A stretch of DNA of 64,000 nt from Methanomassiliicoccaceae archaeon UBA472 (GTDB lineage: Archaea > Thermoplasmatota > Thermoplasmata > Methanomassiliicoccales > UBA472): the NCBI GenBank assembly GCA_002497075.1, contig DAML01000011.1:241-64240 (forward strand), given 5' to 3'. Made by a program: the position numbers and the translations under genes. A model generated the notes under the pieces. It worked only from the letters and a program-made list of their open reading frames with translations, was not told where the DNA came from and did no database searches. Positions 40,476 to 49,335 of this stretch are shown here, one piece after another; the first letter of the stretch is position 1, and each line of letters opens with the position of its first letter.

Positions 40476-41793
40476 AGCAGGATGACAGCGGGCCCGGCGG
40501 GATGTCGCCATTGCCCCCTTTTCCATCGTGCAGGGTGGCCTTCCGGAACACGCTCTGGTCACCCAGGGGCATCGTCGCGTCTATGGCCACCTTGGATGTC
40601 GTTCCTTCGGTGCTTGGGTCCAGCGAGGAGCCGGCGGCGTTGTTGATGACGAGCAGACCGCGGGAGGCCTGGAAACGCGTCGCCACCGCCCATTCCACCT
40701 GCCTGTCGTCGTAGATATCGATGTCCTTGTCGACCACGGTAACCTGCTTCATGGACGGGTGCCCGGAGAAGGCGGCCATCGCCGCGTTCATGGCGTCCCC
40801 CTCCTTGTTCTTGGTGATCGAGATGACTCCGTGCAGCCAGCAGCAGCCGCCTTCTGTCAAACGTACAGCGTGAACGCGGGGCACGACCTGCCGCACGGTC
40901 TTGAAGATCACCGGCTCGCGCGGAAGCCCCATGAGTAGGTAATGCTCCAATCCCCCCGGGAGCACCAGGTGTAACACCGCGTCCTTTCTGCGGTACATGC
41001 GGTCCACCTGGAAAACCGGCTGTTTTCTCACCACGTCGTAAGTGCCGGAAATATCCACGAACGGTCCCTCGTCGACCGTCTCTGACGTCAGGCGCCCTTC
41101 GAGCACGTAATCGGCGTCCGCCGGGACCGGTAATCCGTACTTGGTGCGCCGTACCTTCAGCCCTTCTCCGAGCCCGATGAAGCGCAGGGCGCTGGCGATC
41201 TCCAGCTCGTTGACCTCGTAATCGGTGGACGTGGCGCCTGCCAGCAGGACCGAGGGGCAAGTTCCGATGACGAAGGCGACCTTCAGGTCCTGCCCCTTCT
41301 CCCTGGCCAGCTTGTGCATGGTAAACAGGTGCCTGGGGACCAGGCGAATGGCGAACTTGTTTCCGGGCATCACCATGAGGCGGTGGAAGGATATGTTCAG
41401 CTTCCCTTCGAACTCAGCGATGGCCACGCCGGCCGTCACGTAACGGCCGCCGTCCTCCGGGTAGTACTTCGGTATAGGCAGGTCCATCAGGTCGAACTTC
41501 TCGGTGACGATGTCCTCGAAACCGGCCTTCTTGACCTCCTCGAACGGACGGGGAGAGGCCAGGGCGCTGAGCAATGCCTTCGTCAGTCCCCCGGCCGGCA
41601 ATCCCAAGGCGCTCTCCACCCTCCCCCGGTCGCTCCAGACGTTCCCGACCGCCCTTCCGCCGTTCAGGTCTTTGAAGAGAAGGGGAACGCGCTGGTCCTC
41701 GAGCAGCAGCCGGGTCGGCTCCAGCTCCGCGGGAACCTTGCGGTCGACGGTCCGGACCCCGCTCATGCGGTCCAGGAGAGATTGCATCGCCAT
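40474..41793 (-). CDS. UbiD-family decarboxylase, probably for the archaeal mevalonate pathway
   Basis: 439 residues of the prenyl-FMN-dependent UbiD family: NISFHRLMVMPGNKFAIRLVP followed by RHL around residues 135-160 (the family's Arg region), DEGPFVDISGTYDVVRKQPV (the acidic loop) and LPGGLEHYLLMGLPREPVI (given from about 285). Archaea use a UbiD homologue to decarboxylate trans-anhydromevalonate-5-phosphate in isoprenoid synthesis (shown in Aeropyrum), and a chromosomal UbiD of this length next to housekeeping genes fits that. No ubiX (flavin prenyltransferase) is next to it. ATG at 41793; divergent from gltX. Confidence 0.8.
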   Translation of the reverse strand: MAMQSLLDRMSGVRTVDRKVPAELEPTRLLLEDQRVPLLFKDLNGGRAVGNVWSDRGRVESALGLPAGGLTKALLSALASPRPFEEVKKAGFEDIVTEKFDLMDLPIPKYYPEDGGRYVTAGVAIAEFEGKLNISFHRLMVMPGNKFAIRLVPRHLFTMHKLAREKGQDLKVAFVIGTCPSVLLAGATSTDYEVNELEIASALRFIGLGEGLKVRRTKYGLPVPADADYVLEGRLTSETVDEGPFVDISGTYDVVRKQPVFQVDRMYRRKDAVLHLVLPGGLEHYLLMGLPREPVIFKTVRQVVPRVHAVRLTEGGCCWLHGVISITKNKEGDAMNAAMAAFSGHPSMKQVTVVDKDIDIYDDRQVEWAVATRFQASRGLLVINNAAGSSLDPSTEGTTSKVAIDATMPLGDQSVFRKATLHDGKGGNGDIPPGPLSSC

Positions 41794-41880
41794 GAGCGTA
41801 GATTATCCTTCCACGATATAACCCATACGCCCCAGGTGTTCGACGAAAGTTAAAAAGGGGGACTAGCATAATCCCGCCTG

Positions 41881-43563
41881 ATGTCCGAGGACCTGGAAGC
41901 GACCGTTCGGAAGTACGCCCTGCAGAACGCCGTGCTCTATTCGGGAAAGGCCAACCCCAAGGCGGTGCAGGGCAAGGTATTGGCCGAATCGCCCGAACTG
42001 CGCTCCCGCGTCAAGGAGGTGCTGCCGCTCATCGCTTCCATCGTGGAAGAGGTGAACGCGCTAGCGCCTGAGGTCCAGCACAAGCAGCTGGAGGATATCG
42101 ATTCCTCGATGCTTAAGAGGGAGAAGACCGAACGCCGCGTCGGCCTTCCAGAACTTCCGAACATGGAAAGGGGAAAGGTCGTCATGCGCTTCGCCCCCGG
42201 CCCGTCCGGCCCGCTGCACCTCGGTCACACTCGAGTCGCCATCCTGAACGATGACTATTGCCGCAACTACGACGGCAAGTTCATCAACCGCATGGAGGAC
42301 ACCAACCCGGACAAGATCGACCCGAACGCCTACGACATGATCCCTGAGGACCTGGAGTGGTTGGGCGTCAAGGTGCACGAGACCGTGGTGCAATCGGACC
42401 GCTTCGACATCTATTACGACGTAGCGAGGCAGCTCATCAACATGGGCAAGGCGTACGTGTGCACCTGCCCCGCCGAGGACTGGAGGGCGCTCAAAGAGAA
42501 AGGCCAGCCGTGTCCGCATCACTACGAGGACGTCGCGACGACCATGGACAAGTTCGAGAAGATGCTGGCCGGTGATTACGAGGAGGAAAAAGCGATCTTC
42601 GTGGTCAAGACCGACCTGAAGCACCCGAACCCGGCCATAAGGGATTTCGTCGGCCTGCGCATCGTTAAATCGACCCCTCACCCGCTGAAGGGGGACCGGT
42701 ATTGCGTTTACCCCATGATGAACTTCAGCGTGGCCATCGACGATCATTTCCTTGGCCTCACTCACGTCCTGAGGGGAAAGGACCACCTGAACAACACTCA
42801 GCGTCAAGCGTACTTGTTCGACTACTTCGGCTGGAAGGTCCCGCATTACACGCATTACGGTCTCGTTTCCGTTCCGGACGCCATTCTGAAAACGTCCACG
42901 GTCGGCAAGGGCATCAAGACCGGGGAGTACTCCGGCTGGGACGACGTGCGGTTGGGAACCGTTCGAGCGCTGGCCAAGAGAGGCTTCCGCCCGGAAGCGA
43001 TACGCAACTACTGGGTGGACTGCGGGATAAAGGAAACGGACGTGGAGTTCTCCTGGGACAATATCTACGCTTACAACAAGGCGATCGTGGACAAGACCGC
43101 CAATCGTTACTTCTTCGTCTGGGACCCCGTTCCGTTGCAGATCTGCGGTGTGAACGAGCTTCATTCCCGCGCGCCAAGGCATCCGGACCATCCCGAGCTC
43201 GGCAACAGGGAGTTCCAGCTGAACTCGCCGATCGTCATCCACGTGGTGGAGAAGGACCTGAACACAGCGATGGAAGCGGGCAAGGTTCGATTGAAGGACC
43301 TGGGGAACGTGGAGTTCCGCTCCGGCAAGGCGCTGTACCAGGGTAACGATCTCGCGGTCCTAAAGGAAGGGTACCGCATCATCCACTGGGTTCCGGACAA
43401 CTGCACGCCGGCCACCGTCATCATGCCTACGGGAGAAAGGAAGGACGGATTCGTGGAGACCATGCCTAAAGAAGAAGAGGGCAAGGTCGTGCAGTTCGAG
43501 CGCTTCGGCTTCGTGAAGGTCGAGAAGGTTGCACCGAAGATGCTGGCCTACTTCACCCACTGA
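41881..43563 (+). CDS. gltX: Glutamyl-tRNA synthetase (archaeal type)
   Basis: 560 residues. Class I synthetase of the archaeal/eukaryal GlnRS-like subgroup: a helical N-terminal extension (1-95), the HIGH motif as GPLHLGHTRVA (about 112-121), the KMSKS-equivalent as LKTSTVGKGI (about 340), and a beta-barrel anticodon domain (from about 450). Archaeal GluRS is usually non-discriminating and also charges tRNA-Gln for the GatDE amidation route; gatDE are not in the window. The stop overlaps the convergent LysE gene by 11 bases. Confidence 0.95.
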   Translation: MSEDLEATVRKYALQNAVLYSGKANPKAVQGKVLAESPELRSRVKEVLPLIASIVEEVNALAPEVQHKQLEDIDSSMLKREKTERRVGLPELPNMERGKVVMRFAPGPSGPLHLGHTRVAILNDDYCRNYDGKFINRMEDTNPDKIDPNAYDMIPEDLEWLGVKVHETVVQSDRFDIYYDVARQLINMGKAYVCTCPAEDWRALKEKGQPCPHHYEDVATTMDKFEKMLAGDYEEEKAIFVVKTDLKHPNPAIRDFVGLRIVKSTPHPLKGDRYCVYPMMNFSVAIDDHFLGLTHVLRGKDHLNNTQRQAYLFDYFGWKVPHYTHYGLVSVPDAILKTSTVGKGIKTGEYSGWDDVRLGTVRALAKRGFRPEAIRNYWVDCGIKETDVEFSWDNIYAYNKAIVDKTANRYFFVWDPVPLQICGVNELHSRAPRHPDHPELGNREFQLNSPIVIHVVEKDLNTAMEAGKVRLKDLGNVEFRSGKALYQGNDLAVLKEGYRIIHWVPDNCTPATVIMPTGERKDGFVETMPKEEEGKVVQFERFGFVKVEKVAPKMLAYFTH

Positions 43564-44173
43564 GGAAGGTACTGTACAGCAGGTTCAGGGCGAAGTACAG
43601 CAGCACCAGCGCGCATATGACGCTCAGAACGCGGAACAGCTTGGGCGTTATGTACCGCTTTCCGTAACCGATGAGCGCCGAGTACGCCGTACCCCAGATG
43701 ATCGCCCCGACCAGATAACCGAAGTAGAAAACCACGAAGTCCGTGAGCCCCGGGTCGGACATTATCACCGCGATGCTTGAACCTCCGATACCGATCCAGA
43801 AGGGTATCTGGAAGGGGTTGGCGAAGGACATTATCACGCCGGTCACGAAGTCGGTGTGTCCTTTCGGTGCGTCGACCTCCGCGATCTCCTTCCTCCGGGC
43901 GTCCAGGAACCCCTGGTAGGCGAGATAGATGAGGAACGCCCCTCCGATGACAGCGAGAACGATGCGCGCGGCGTCGTTGTCCCAGATGACGGCCAGTCCC
44001 GCTAACGCGATCACCGCCCAGCTCATGTCGCCGACTATGGAGCCCATCTCCACGCCGAACGCCCTGCGGAAACCGCCGGTTACGCCGACACGTAACGCTT
44101 GCGTGTTCACAGCGCCTGGCGTGGCGCAGAAGATCAGGCTGAGCACCAGGGCGGCCAGGAACAGGCGGTACAT
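43553..44173 (-). CDS. LysE-family transporter (second copy)
   Basis: 206 residues, six hydrophobic segments, with the LysE motif FCATPGAVNTQALRVG near the N-terminus and MSFANPFQIPFWIGIGG in the middle. Differs clearly from the other LysE protein of this window (23673), so they are not a recent duplicate. The substrate is unknown (amino acids or related small compounds). The ATG at 44173 gives the expected first helix. Its 3' end overlaps gltX, and feoB lies 36 nt upstream on the same strand. Confidence 0.85.
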   Translation of the reverse strand: MYRLFLAALVLSLIFCATPGAVNTQALRVGVTGGFRRAFGVEMGSIVGDMSWAVIALAGLAVIWDNDAARIVLAVIGGAFLIYLAYQGFLDARRKEIAEVDAPKGHTDFVTGVIMSFANPFQIPFWIGIGGSSIAVIMSDPGLTDFVVFYFGYLVGAIIWGTAYSALIGYGKRYITPKLFRVLSVICALVLLYFALNLLYSTFLSG

Positions 44174-44209
44174 CCGCTCCGGGTAACGCCTTTCGTCTTA
44201 TACGTTTTC

Positions 44210-46120
44210 CTAGAACACATGGGTGAGCAGGAAGTTAGCGATGCCCCCTAAGCTGAAGGCCAACGCGATCGAGGCTATGGTCACCTTCAGCGAGTCCTTG
44301 ACCCCGTACTCCTTTATCATCGCCGCCAGGGTAGACATGCAGGGCATGAACGTTGCCATGACCAAAGCGAACACGAAGAACTGGTCCACGGTCATCACGG
44401 ACGCCAGGTCGGCCGTGCCCAGAAGAACGATGAGCAGCTGGTAGGACATTTCTTTTCTGAGTATCCCGAATATGAGGGCGATTATTATGACCGCCGGAAG
44501 CCCCAGGAAGCCCTCGGTGAAGAAGGCCATTGGTTCGACGATCGCCTCCAGCACCCCGTAGGCTGACAGAACTTCCAGCACCAGGGAGCCGACCAGCAGT
44601 ATCGGGAAGGCGATGAGGAAGAACTCCTTGACCCGCATGTAGGTCTTCCTGGACACGTTTTCCAAGCGGGGGACGGTCAGGTCCGGTATCTCGATCATCA
44701 GGCTGCCTGGCTCGAACTTTATGGCCCGGTGCAGCAGCAGCGCCAGCAGCACTACCAAAGTCAGCAGTATCAACAGTATCGCCACGACGTAGATGAGACC
44801 GCCGAAGTTGCCGACGGTGCCTACGATTATGGCCATCTGCGCCGAGCAAGGTACCGCCATGACTATTATCGTCGCTATGATCAGCTTCTCCCGGCGGGAC
44901 TCGATAACTCGTGTCGCCAGTATCGCCGGGACATTGCAGCCCATTCCGACGAGCATCGGTATCAGCGCCTGACCGTGCAGGCCGATCCGGTGCATGATGC
45001 TGTCCAGCAGGACCACCACTCGGGGAAGATATCCAGAATCTTCCAGCAGGGCGAGTATGAGATAGAACAGCAGGATGTACGGTATCACCAGAGCAAGCAT
45101 GGCCTGTATGCTGAGGTCCAGCCCGGAGGCGACGGCAGGCCCGAGGTCCCCGCCCATGGCGCTCCCCAGGTCGATGAAGAAGTCTCCGACCAGGTCGGTG
45201 TAGGCGCCGATCAGCGCTCCCTCCAGTAAACCGCCGATGAATATTATGGACGCGAGCACCCCGGCCAGAACCAGCAGCAGTATCGGTATTCCGGTGAGCG
45301 GGCGGAGCGTCAGGTCCGAAAGCTTCTGCCCCAGTGTGCGCTCCCGCGGTTTTGGCGTGGAAACCTGCGTAATGATTCTTCCAGCCTCGCCGTAGCGGTC
45401 GCGGTTCACGTGCACTTCCAGATCCTCGTCGTGCTCCTCCTTGAACTCCTGCCTCAGGCGTTCCACCTTCTCCCAGGTGCCTTCCGGAATTCCTTCAGAA
45501 AAGGAGCGTTCCCCTTCCAGCAATTTTATGAACGCGCCCCTGGGAGGATATTTTAGCCGTAGGTCCCCGAGGCTTCGGCAGAGCACTTGTATGTAGGCCT
45601 CGATGTGCGAATCGTAGCGTACCTGGAAGCCGCTCCTTTGATACTTGTAGTTCTCAATGGCCTTGAGCAAACTGTCGATACCCTCGCCGGTGACGGCGAC
45701 GGTGGGCACTATCGGCACGCCGAGGACCTTGGACAGAACATCGATGTCCAGGTCTCCGCGCTTGCGGGCCACGTCCATCATGTTCAGGGCGACGAGAACG
45801 GGGAAACCGAGCTCGATGAGCTGAGAGATGAGGACGATCCCCGGTTCCAGGCGAGTGGCGTCGGCCACCACCAGCACCAGGTCCGGGGTGGATCGCAGGA
45901 TCATGCGCGAGGCCACCATCTGGTCCTCCGCCCCTGATGACAGGGAGTACAGCCCGGGCAGGTCTACGATGGTGGCCGGTTTACCGCCGATGAGCACCTC
46001 GCCCTTCAGTATCTCCACGGTCGTTCCCGGGTAGTTCGAGGAGATCGCGCCAATGCCAGTAAGGCGATTGAAGACCACGCTCTTACCGACGTTGGGATTG
46101 CCGACCAGGAGTATCTCCAA
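44210..46120 (-). CDS. feoB: Ferrous iron transporter FeoB
   Basis: 636 residues. The N-terminal GTPase has G1 GNPNVGKS (6-13), G3 DLPGLYSL, and G4 NMMD (about 115). It is followed by a helical insertion and about nine membrane segments, including the paired FeoB core around PCSAQMAIIVG and FMPCMSTLAAMI with conserved cysteines. FeoB takes up Fe2+ driven by GTP. The start is a TTG at 46120 with a GGAAGGTGAT ribosome site at the end of dtxR, 4 nt away, so the two genes form one operon. No separate feoA is present; a FeoA-like domain is fused to the regulator. Confidence 0.95.
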   Translation of the reverse strand: MEILLVGNPNVGKSVVFNRLTGIGAISSNYPGTTVEILKGEVLIGGKPATIVDLPGLYSLSSGAEDQMVASRMILRSTPDLVLVVADATRLEPGIVLISQLIELGFPVLVALNMMDVARKRGDLDIDVLSKVLGVPIVPTVAVTGEGIDSLLKAIENYKYQRSGFQVRYDSHIEAYIQVLCRSLGDLRLKYPPRGAFIKLLEGERSFSEGIPEGTWEKVERLRQEFKEEHDEDLEVHVNRDRYGEAGRIITQVSTPKPRERTLGQKLSDLTLRPLTGIPILLLVLAGVLASIIFIGGLLEGALIGAYTDLVGDFFIDLGSAMGGDLGPAVASGLDLSIQAMLALVIPYILLFYLILALLEDSGYLPRVVVLLDSIMHRIGLHGQALIPMLVGMGCNVPAILATRVIESRREKLIIATIIVMAVPCSAQMAIIVGTVGNFGGLIYVVAILLILLTLVVLLALLLHRAIKFEPGSLMIEIPDLTVPRLENVSRKTYMRVKEFFLIAFPILLVGSLVLEVLSAYGVLEAIVEPMAFFTEGFLGLPAVIIIALIFGILRKEMSYQLLIVLLGTADLASVMTVDQFFVFALVMATFMPCMSTLAAMIKEYGVKDSLKVTIASIALAFSLGGIANFLLTHVF

Positions 46121-46124
46121 GGCA

Positions 46125-46823
46125 TCACCTTCCGCGGCGGCAGTGCCTCTTTCCGCAGCCTGGACGCACGTGCACGTAGACCAGATCGGCGTAGTCCTTG
46201 GCCAGAGCGATGCGGGAATCGCCGACCTTCACCAGCATCGGGCCGTTCATCGGCAGGCGCTCCTCGATAGACAAGCGTCTCTGCGGCACAAAGCCCATGG
46301 ATATTATGCGGCGGATCTTCTGGGAATCGTCGCAGCGCAGGTGGGAGATGGTCCCTTCCGAACCCTCCTCAAGATCGCTGAGGGCTACCGACTCCTTGTC
46401 CTGGTCCATCTTGCATATCTCCTCCATGTTCGGAATGGGATCGCCATCGGGACACGTCGTGGGATGGTTCATTATCTCCGAGATGCGCCTTTCGCTCTCC
46501 TCGGAAAGCATGTGCTCCAATCGGCACGCTTCATCGTGGCTCTTCTCCTTGTCTATTCCGAGAATGTCGACCAGGAACCTCTCCAGCAGGCGATGGCGGC
46601 GCTTGATGGTGGAGCCGATGCGCATGCCTTCCTTGGTCAGCAGGGCCCCCTTGTACTTCTCGTAGGTGATGTAGCCGCTGGCGTCCAGCTTCTGCAGCAT
46701 CTCGGTGACGCTGGCGGGGGAGAACTTCATGCGCTTGGCTATGTCAGTGGTCCGTGCGGGCGAACCTTCCTGAGTAAGTTCCCAAATGCACTCGAGATAC
46801 TCCTCGACGTTCTCACTAACCAT
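46125..46823 (-). CDS. DtxR-family metalloregulator with C-terminal FeoA-like domain
   Basis: 232 residues. N-terminal winged helix (VEEYLECIWEL and TTDIAKRMKFSPASVTEMLQKL), then the dimerisation and metal domain (RHRLLERFLVDILG, HDEACRLEHMLSEES), a Cys at PTTCPDGDPI and ICKM, and a C-terminal SH3/FeoA-like domain (about 150-220: LSDLEEGSEGTISHLR to RIALAKDYADLVYVHV). Members repress iron or manganese uptake when metal is plentiful. It sits directly upstream of feoB in one operon. The promoter carries an inverted repeat that is a likely autoregulatory site (46863). Confidence 0.92.
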   Translation of the reverse strand: MVSENVEEYLECIWELTQEGSPARTTDIAKRMKFSPASVTEMLQKLDASGYITYEKYKGALLTKEGMRIGSTIKRRHRLLERFLVDILGIDKEKSHDEACRLEHMLSEESERRISEIMNHPTTCPDGDPIPNMEEICKMDQDKESVALSDLEEGSEGTISHLRCDDSQKIRRIISMGFVPQRRLSIEERLPMNGPMLVKVGDSRIALAKDYADLVYVHVRPGCGKRHCRRGR

Positions 46824-46862
46824 GATTTTGGGTAACCTAACAGGGAATATATAATCATTTTC

Positions 46863-46874
46863 TAGGCATACCTA
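46863..46874 (-). promoter_or_regulatory. Putative DtxR-type operator before dtxR-feoB
   Basis: Perfect TAGG-CATA-CCTA inverted repeat, extended by outer TT/AA pairs. Read on the minus strand it is TTTTAGGTATGCCTAGAAA, matching the repeat before the DUF5320 operon (10135) at 13 of 14 core bases. It lies immediately upstream of the TATA element (about 46846-46855) of the dtxR promoter. A half site, TATGCCTAAA, lies at 46902-46911. Confidence 0.65.
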
Positions 46875-46908
46875 AAAGTACCCATTGCCTTAGAAATAAG
46901 ATATGCCT

Positions 46909-46915
46909 AAAAAAA
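46909..46915 (-). terminator. Oligo-T terminator after the radical SAM gene
   Basis: T7 on the minus strand directly after the stop of the 46916 gene; it is also just next to the DtxR-type half site. Confidence 0.45.
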
Positions 46916-47950
46916 TTAGAGGTCCTTGAAGGGGACGAGATCGCAGCATCCGCACTCGTGGCACATGGTGTGGTACGACGTGGTGCTAAGTCCGTGAGCC
47001 AAGAGTATAAGCTTCGCTTCCTGGTTCAGGTGAATTAGCCTCTCGGGGGTCACCGGGTTCAGTTCGCCCAAGGCCGACTCCATGACTTCCCTGTTCATCG
47101 GATTGACCTTCAGAGCCCGTATGGACGGGACGATCCCTAGGCTTGCCAGTGTGGAAACGCCTTCCAGAACGTTGCGGTCCGTTTCGCCGAGACCGATGAT
47201 GATGTTGCTGGTGACCTTTCCGCGTCCGAACACCTGTACCGCATAGCGCAGGAACTCCAGCTGCTTCGGCAGTTCCAGCTTGGGGCAGGCGATCTCGATT
47301 ATGCGCTCATCGAACGACTCGATGTTGATCTTGATCTCGTTCGCCCCCGCTTCGTGCAAACGATCAATGTCCTCGAACGACTCCACGTACGGTTCAACGC
47401 CGATAGGAACGTCTGGAAGCTCCCTGCGCACCTTCTGAACGACGTAGATCATGCGGTCGATGGTTTGTCGTATGGAACCTACCACGGCGGAGGTGAGAGC
47501 GACGGCCTTCAACTCTCCTTTATGATGCGCTTCCAGGATAAGGTCGACAACGCGATCAAGGTCAAGGTCCTTGACCACGTCCTTGCTGAGCTTACGGGAA
47601 GTGCAGAACAAACAGTCGAATATGCAATCCTGACCGAGGTTGAAGAAGGCCTGCTCCGGCGAATGGTAGAGCACCGGCTTTAATTCCAATTCCGCAATGA
47701 ACGGCTGCCCGTTCCTGAGCATGGCGTAACCTTCCGGACCACCGACAAGCTCGAACTCCCCCTCCTCCCGGGAGATGCTCTTCTTGACGCGCAGTCCGCC
47801 GAAGGCGAGCACTAAAGAAGCGGAACCGGCACCCGGACCGGCGGTGGAACGGCTCAAGCGGAACGGCGGCCGGAAATCCTTCGGCACCTTGACGTTGCCG
47901 CCGCAGATGAGTATTGCCTTCTCCTCCACCGGGCTCAGATCAGTTTCCAT
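46916..47950 (-). CDS. Radical SAM protein of BioB-like type, function unknown
   Basis: 344 residues. Radical SAM cysteines C109-x3-C113-x2-C116 (GQDCIFDCLFCTSRK). The remainder resembles the biotin/lipoyl synthase-type TIM barrel (GVEPYVESFEDIDRLHEAGA, NIIIGLGETDRNVLEGVSTL). A second cysteine block lies near the C-terminus, CHECGCCDL (about 331-339), which could hold an auxiliary cluster. Archaeal lipoyl synthases of the LipS1/LipS2 type are one possibility; I cannot confirm it. It overlaps the end of cysS by 16 nt and ends the cysE-cysS operon. Confidence 0.65.
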   Translation of the reverse strand: METDLSPVEEKAILICGGNVKVPKDFRPPFRLSRSTAGPGAGSASLVLAFGGLRVKKSISREEGEFELVGGPEGYAMLRNGQPFIAELELKPVLYHSPEQAFFNLGQDCIFDCLFCTSRKLSKDVVKDLDLDRVVDLILEAHHKGELKAVALTSAVVGSIRQTIDRMIYVVQKVRRELPDVPIGVEPYVESFEDIDRLHEAGANEIKINIESFDERIIEIACPKLELPKQLEFLRYAVQVFGRGKVTSNIIIGLGETDRNVLEGVSTLASLGIVPSIRALKVNPMNREVMESALGELNPVTPERLIHLNQEAKLILLAHGLSTTSYHTMCHECGCCDLVPFKDL

Positions 47951-49326
47951 TTAGCACCCTCGGAGGTGTCTTCGATCTTTATCCCCGCTTCCTGTAGCCT
48001 ATCCCGTATCATATCGGACAGGTCGTACATCTTGCGCTTGCGAAGCTCCTTGCGGATATCGATGAGGAGCATCATGACGTCGTCCAGCTTCTCGTCGCCC
48101 TTCTTCTCCTCGGGAAGGATGTCGAACACGCCGTCCAGGTCCTTCATGAAGCCAAGGATGTTAGCGACGCCGTCAGCGCTTAGCTCACCATTGTCCATTA
48201 GACGGTTGGCCTCACGCGCCACATCGAACAGGTACGAGAGCGCGCTGCGGGAATTGAAGTCGTCATCCATCTCCGTCAGGAAGCCGGCCTTGGCCTTGGT
48301 TATAAGTTCCTCGGCGCCGTCGTTCCCCCGGGGAACGTGGGTCCTCAGCGATTCGTACGTATTGTGGATGCGCTTGAGGGAGACGGCCGCCTCGTCAAGA
48401 GCTGCCTCTCCGTATACGAGAGGCCCGCGGTAGTGCGTATTGAGCAAATAGAAGCGAACTACCTCCGGTGGATACCGGGCAAGAATATCCTTCACCGAGA
48501 AGAAGTTCTTAAGTGATTTTGACATCTTGGCGTCGGCGACCTGGAGCATTCCGTTGTGCATCCAGTAGTTCGCCAGAGGTTTCTTCGTTACGGACTCGGA
48601 TTGCAGTATCTCGTTCTCGTGATGAGGGAATATGAGGTCGTTCCCGCCGCCGTGAATGTCGATGGTTTCGCCGAGCAGCTTGCGTACCATGGCCGAGCAT
48701 TCGATATGCCAACCGGGACGTCCCTTGCCCCAGGGCGAGTCCCAAGAGATCTCACCCGGTTTCGCGGCCTTCCACAGGCAGAAGTCCATTGGATTCCTTT
48801 TGATCTCGTCCACTTCGATGCGCGCCCCGGACTGCATCTCCTCCAGCTTGTTCCCGGATAGCTTTCCGTAATCGGACGCCTTGCTGACATCGTAGTAAAC
48901 GCTGCCATCCGGCGTCACGTAACCGTATCCGGCCGTGATGATATCCTCGACCATGCCGATGATCTCAGGGATCGTCTCGCTCGCCTTGGGATAGATATCG
49001 GCGCGCTTCACGCGGAGAGCGTCGGAATCGCGGAAGAACGATTGGATGCATCTTGCCGAAACGACCAGAGCGTCAACGTTCTCTTCGTTGGCCCGTTTGA
49101 TGATCTTGTCGTCGACGTCAGTGAAGTTGATGACCATCTTGACATCGAATCCCTTGTACCTCAGGTACCTGGAGACCATGTCAAAGACCACCAGGAAGCG
49201 GGCGTGGCCCATGTGCACGTCATCGTACACCGTAACGCCGCAGACGTACATCTTGACCTTGCCGTCCTCTATCGGTCTGAACTCCTGCTTGGCCTTGGCC
49301 ATGGTGTTGTAGATCTGCAGCGCCAT
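47935..49326 (-). CDS. cysS: Cysteinyl-tRNA synthetase
   Basis: About 463 residues of class Ia CysRS. HIGH motif as VHMGHARFLVVFD near 37-42, KMSKS exact (VADAKMSKSLKNFF, about 268), and the zinc ligands CGVTVYD, GWHIECSAM and HHENE. The ATG at 49326 has a GAGGGGTG site 4 nt upstream; a GTG at 49332 is in frame. Its presence means that Cys-tRNA can be made directly, as opposed to the SepRS/SepCysS route of many methanogens. It follows cysE after 9 nt, so cysteine synthesis and charging are in one operon. Confidence 0.96.
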   Translation of the reverse strand: MALQIYNTMAKAKQEFRPIEDGKVKMYVCGVTVYDDVHMGHARFLVVFDMVSRYLRYKGFDVKMVINFTDVDDKIIKRANEENVDALVVSARCIQSFFRDSDALRVKRADIYPKASETIPEIIGMVEDIITAGYGYVTPDGSVYYDVSKASDYGKLSGNKLEEMQSGARIEVDEIKRNPMDFCLWKAAKPGEISWDSPWGKGRPGWHIECSAMVRKLLGETIDIHGGGNDLIFPHHENEILQSESVTKKPLANYWMHNGMLQVADAKMSKSLKNFFSVKDILARYPPEVVRFYLLNTHYRGPLVYGEAALDEAAVSLKRIHNTYESLRTHVPRGNDGAEELITKAKAGFLTEMDDDFNSRSALSYLFDVAREANRLMDNGELSADGVANILGFMKDLDGVFDILPEEKKGDEKLDDVMMLLIDIRKELRKRKMYDLSDMIRDRLQEAGIKIEDTSEGAKWKLI

Positions 49327-49335
49327 TCGCACCCC

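Noticed and set aside
42061..43242. 393-codon minus-strand frame opposite gltX
   Set aside because: GluRS motifs on the plus strand are complete and the minus-strand translation is low-complexity Val/His/Arg-rich; shadow.
23673..44173. The two LysE genes as a recent duplication
   Set aside because: Their sequences differ throughout (GVLMPGPVFAMTI against FCATPGAVNTQAL), so they are separate family members.
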